Shown: piece after piece, positions 28,727 through 30,977 of the stretch
Position numbering within the stretch: position 1 is the stretch's first letter
Layout of the letters: each line of letters begins with the position of its first letter
NCBI GenBank assembly: GCA_025677835.1
Contig: JAIXMR010000170.1
Location: forward strand, 1 to 30,977
Direction of reading: 5' to 3'
Length of the DNA: 30,977 nt
Origin: Sporodiniella umbellata
Taxonomy: Eukaryota; Mucoromycota; Mucoromycetes; Mucorales; Rhizopodaceae
Translations under genes and position numbers: made by a program
Notes under the pieces: generated by a model
Database searches by the model: none
What the model was told of the DNA's origin: nothing
What the model saw: only the letters and a program-made list of their open reading frames with translations

Positions 28727-30263
28727 ATGCCTAATAATGTAACAAGTTTGAAATGAATCATCTAAAAAGTGAACAGGCCATTCATGTTTTTTTTTTTTTT
28801 TTTTTTTTCTATATAATTCTATAAGAAAGGAGAAACGGAACCGGCCAAAGAAATTAAATTAGGACCTGATCATGAGTTTCGTTTCGAGGTTGATTTTCAA
28901 CACAAGGCCAGTGTCAAGCTAGTGGAAGGCACTGGCGAAATCTTTGGTACTGAGTTAGCCAAAGGGGTCGAGTACTCTTTTACAGGCCGAAAGGCAGCGG
29001 TCTATACTTGGCATGGCTGTACGTTGATGATCAAAGGTCCTTTTTTAGTAGACTATGTTGCCAACGAGACGCCCATGACTAGCTATTTGAATACCCACCT
29101 TGCACTTGAACAGCTCAGACAACGACTCAAGGTCGAAAAAGAATTAGGTCCTCGTGTTTTGGTAGTGGGCCCCAACGATGTAGGCAAAACCTCACTTTGT
29201 AAGATTCTAGCAAGCTATTCACTTCGACAAGGCGGAACACCTATCTATTTATCATTGGATACTTCTGAAGTAATAATGTTGCTTTTTTTTTCTTAAAAAC
29301 GGTTTTTATTCATGTTGGTTCTCGTGTAGGGATCTATTACTATGCCAGGGGCTATTACGGCTACCAGTATACAACATATTATCGATGTCGAAGAAGGATT
29401 CGGTTCTTCTGCTACTACAGCTGCCTCAGTTGGATCAGCCACGATGCCTTTGGCTTATTATTACGGGTTTGAAAATCCAGCAGAGAATGTGACACTCTAT
29501 AAGCTTGTGACCAGCAAAATGGCTGAGGCTGTCAAGAGCCGTATGGCTGTTGATGAAGAATGTCGCACGGCAGGTTTGATCATTGACACCTCCGGCTTGG
29601 TAGATCAAGTAGGTTATGAGACGATTCAACATGCCATCCAGGCATTCTCAGTTAACGTAGTGATCGTACTCGGCCATGAAAGACTCTACAGTGATTTGAA
29701 CAGGATCTTGAGTCATCAAGAGGACCTGTCCATTATCAAACTGGCCAAATCTGGTGGGGTCGTAGAACGCGACAGACAATTCAAAAACATGTTACAACGT
29801 ACCAAAGTCCATGAATACTTTTATGGTACACCTAAATGCGAACTGTCGCCCTACAGTATGTTGATCAATTATGGCGATATCAACGTATGGCGCGTAGGTG
29901 ACGTGATTGCTCCCTCGAGCGCACTTCCTTTGGGTATGGAAAGTAGTTCGAATGAGTCCCAGATTGTCAAGGTAGATAGCTATGAGATGTGTTTGCACTC
30001 TGTCATGGCCATCTTGAACGCACCTCCTGACGAGCACGATCACAAACTGTTGGAAGCCAATGTGGTTGGCTTTATTTATATGTAAACAATCAATTTGTAT
30101 ATTCTTGTTTTTTTTTTTTTTTTTTTTTTTTGGTTGCTGATACCTTTTAAATAGATCGGATGTCAACGAAGAAAAGAGAAAATTGACTGTCCTTTCTCCT
30201 TCTCCTGGACGATTGCCTAGACAACATCTTCTTATGGGTTCTTTTAAGTGGATGGAATCTTAA
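28727..30263 (+). CDS. CLP1: Clp1, mRNA 3'-end and tRNA processing P-loop protein
   Basis: Exons join(28727..28738,28826..29269,29330..30081,30155..30263), 438 residues (human 425, yeast about 445). Clp1 belongs to cleavage factor IA/IIm with Pcf11 in pre-mRNA cleavage, and in animals also to tRNA splicing as an RNA 5' kinase; the yeast protein binds ATP but lacks kinase activity. Landmarks: N-terminal beta domain with GEIFGTELAKGVEYSF and AVYTWHGCTL, Walker A GPNDVGKTS (119-127), LSLDTSEGSITMPG across intron 2, VDEECRTAGLIIDTSGLVD, LAKSGGVVERDRQF, and a C-terminal domain VVGFIYISDVNEEKRKLTV ending FKWMES. Introns of 87, 60 and 73 nt keep frame. The start is inferred: a 12-nt coding exon MPNN followed by GTAACA gives MPNNKGETEPAKE; the core gene is certain, this exon less so. 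Introns 1 and 3 hold T22 and T24 runs. Confidence 0.93.
28787..28808. repeat. T22 run in CLP1 intron 1
   Basis: A pure T run ending 17 nt before the acceptor at 28825, in the position of a polypyrimidine tract. Confidence 0.85.
30108..30131. repeat. T24 run in CLP1 intron 3
   Basis: Twenty-four T between the donor at 30082 and the acceptor at 30154. The run ends 23 nt before the acceptor. Confidence 0.9.
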
Positions 30264-30456
30264 ATAGATAGATAGATAGATACACATACGCAGCGATACA
30301 CTCTTTTGTATTCACATATCAGTTTAATGTATACATTTGTAAATAACAAATCTTTTTTCTTTATTGTACATTTATAATAGAAAAAAAAAAAAAAAAAAGG
30401 AAGGAGAGGGGAAGAAAAAGGGGTGGGGAAAAGAGAGGAAAAAGGACCACTTTTGT
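30264..30456. other. Convergent spacer between CLP1 and the last gene
   Basis: It holds a TAGA microsatellite (30265-30282), an A18 run (30381-30398) and purine-rich sequence. AATAGA/AATAAC-like motifs are present, but no clear polyadenylation signal can be singled out. Confidence 0.6.
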
Positions 30457-30972
30457 TCAAGAGGTAGCCTCATGTTTTAATCGGTTTCGTTTGAAAGGAG
30501 GTTGTTGATGAGACTCAAAATTGAACAGTTTCCCCATAAAGGTCAATTCGTTTGGGTGAGGTCTTTTCTTAGTGGTAGTAACAGGACTAGTATCGTAATA
30601 AAGCTCTTTTAGACTTCTTGGTCGATCATGAGTAAAGGTGAATTGACTGTAAGGATCGATCCGAAATGTTTTTTTGTTTTCGGTGACGGGCGGTGGGTGG
30701 TGTTGTACTGGCCCCATCTTTTCAAGTAGTTGTTTACTTTTCTGAACTGCAAAGCGAAGCATGTCTTCTACTGACAATTGGTTTTTCTCTGGGCTGACAT
30801 GTAGAGCACCATAGAGATCCTGAAGTGCCTGTTGATAGCCTGTCACGTAGGCTAGTTTGCTCTGCATTAGAGAATTCTTGTAGTACCCCGTAATTTGTAA
30901 AGCAGTGACTTTGAACGAATCCATCAAACTCTTTTCAATAAACTCATAAGATTCTAACGTTTTATTTTCCAT
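30457..30972 (-). CDS. Uncharacterised 171-residue protein, possibly TAPR1/HAPSTR1-like
   Basis: A single frame from ATG 30970-30972 to TGA 30457. The start lies 5 bp from the window edge, so an upstream exon cannot be excluded. Residues 1-60 are helical: ESYEFIEKSLMDSFKVTALQ, then a hydrophobic stretch through YYKNSLMQSKLAYVTGYQQA to LQDLYGAL. The spacing of aV..L/Y K.S ... GYQ...DL resembles the conserved helical pair of the TAPR1/HAPSTR1 (C16orf72) family, stress-response partners of HUWE1. This is by-eye similarity only. The second half is low-complexity and basic (HHPPPVTENKK, KKRPHPNE, PPFKRNRLKHE), with KRNR and KKRP clusters as possible nuclear signals. It is convergent with CLP1, with 193 bp between the stops. 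The intact length and ordinary composition support a real gene. Confidence 0.7.
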   Translation of the reverse strand: MENKTLESYEFIEKSLMDSFKVTALQITGYYKNSLMQSKLAYVTGYQQALQDLYGALHVSPEKNQLSVEDMLRFAVQKSKQLLEKMGPVQHHPPPVTENKKTFRIDPYSQFTFTHDRPRSLKELYYDTSPVTTTKKRPHPNELTFMGKLFNFESHQQPPFKRNRLKHEATS

Positions 30973-30977
30973 TGGTG

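Noticed and set aside
29435..30166. Minus-strand open frames opposite CLP1
   Set aside because: Shadows of CLP1 exon 3. The sense strand matches the Clp1 family throughout.
1..30977. A defence, biosynthetic or other multi-gene system
   Set aside because: The intact genes are unrelated housekeeping functions with no shared pathway. The remaining DNA is repeat and relic sequence.

Overview
The window looks like nuclear DNA of an early-diverging filamentous fungus, most likely Mucoromycota (Mucorales-like). That placement is an inference. It rests on AT-rich DNA, genes cut by many 42-88 nt GT..AG introns, long pure A/T runs, and conserved proteins that read as fungal once spliced. There are no operons, ribosome binding sites, CRISPR arrays, rRNAs or recognisable tRNAs.

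Five genes can be reconstructed exon by exon and are firm: PEX3 (4988-6660, -), a RAMP4/SERP1-type Sec61-associated peptide (7289-7595, -), HBS1 (13159-15478, +), YKT6 (22864-23698, -) and CLP1 (28727-30263, +). Four more are complete or partial with weaker names: the 3' end of a membrane-anchored SH3 protein (1-468, +), a CINP-like protein (595-1200, -), an uncharacterised 125-residue protein (18226-18603, -) and a 171-residue protein with a possible TAPR1/HAPSTR1-like region (30457-30972, -).

Layout: 0-1.2 kb holds two convergent genes. 1.29-3.47 kb is a 2.18 kb element with 40-bp terminal inverted repeats. 3.5-5 kb is AT-rich with nothing firm. 5-7.6 kb is the PEX3/RAMP4 island. 7.6-12.8 kb holds broken genes, a 109-bp tandem duplication and a richer-GC relic. 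13.1-15.5 kb is HBS1. 15.65-17.95 kb is an inverted-repeat element whose right arm seems split by a second insertion. 18.2-18.6 kb is the hypothetical gene. 18.8-22.7 kb is a field of broken, mostly minus-strand reading frames. 22.9-23.7 kb is YKT6. 23.8-28.6 kb holds a Tc1/mariner remnant, satellites and an inverted pair of coding fragments with a CxxC motif. 28.7-31 kb holds CLP1 convergent with the last gene.

The intact genes are unrelated housekeeping functions (peroxisome membrane biogenesis, ER translocation, ribosome rescue, vesicle fusion, mRNA 3'-end and tRNA processing). Nothing suggests they form a cluster with a shared job. I found no new biochemical system. The items most worth a second look are the transposon layers, the gene relics with few disabling changes, and the very long homopolymers placed inside introns.
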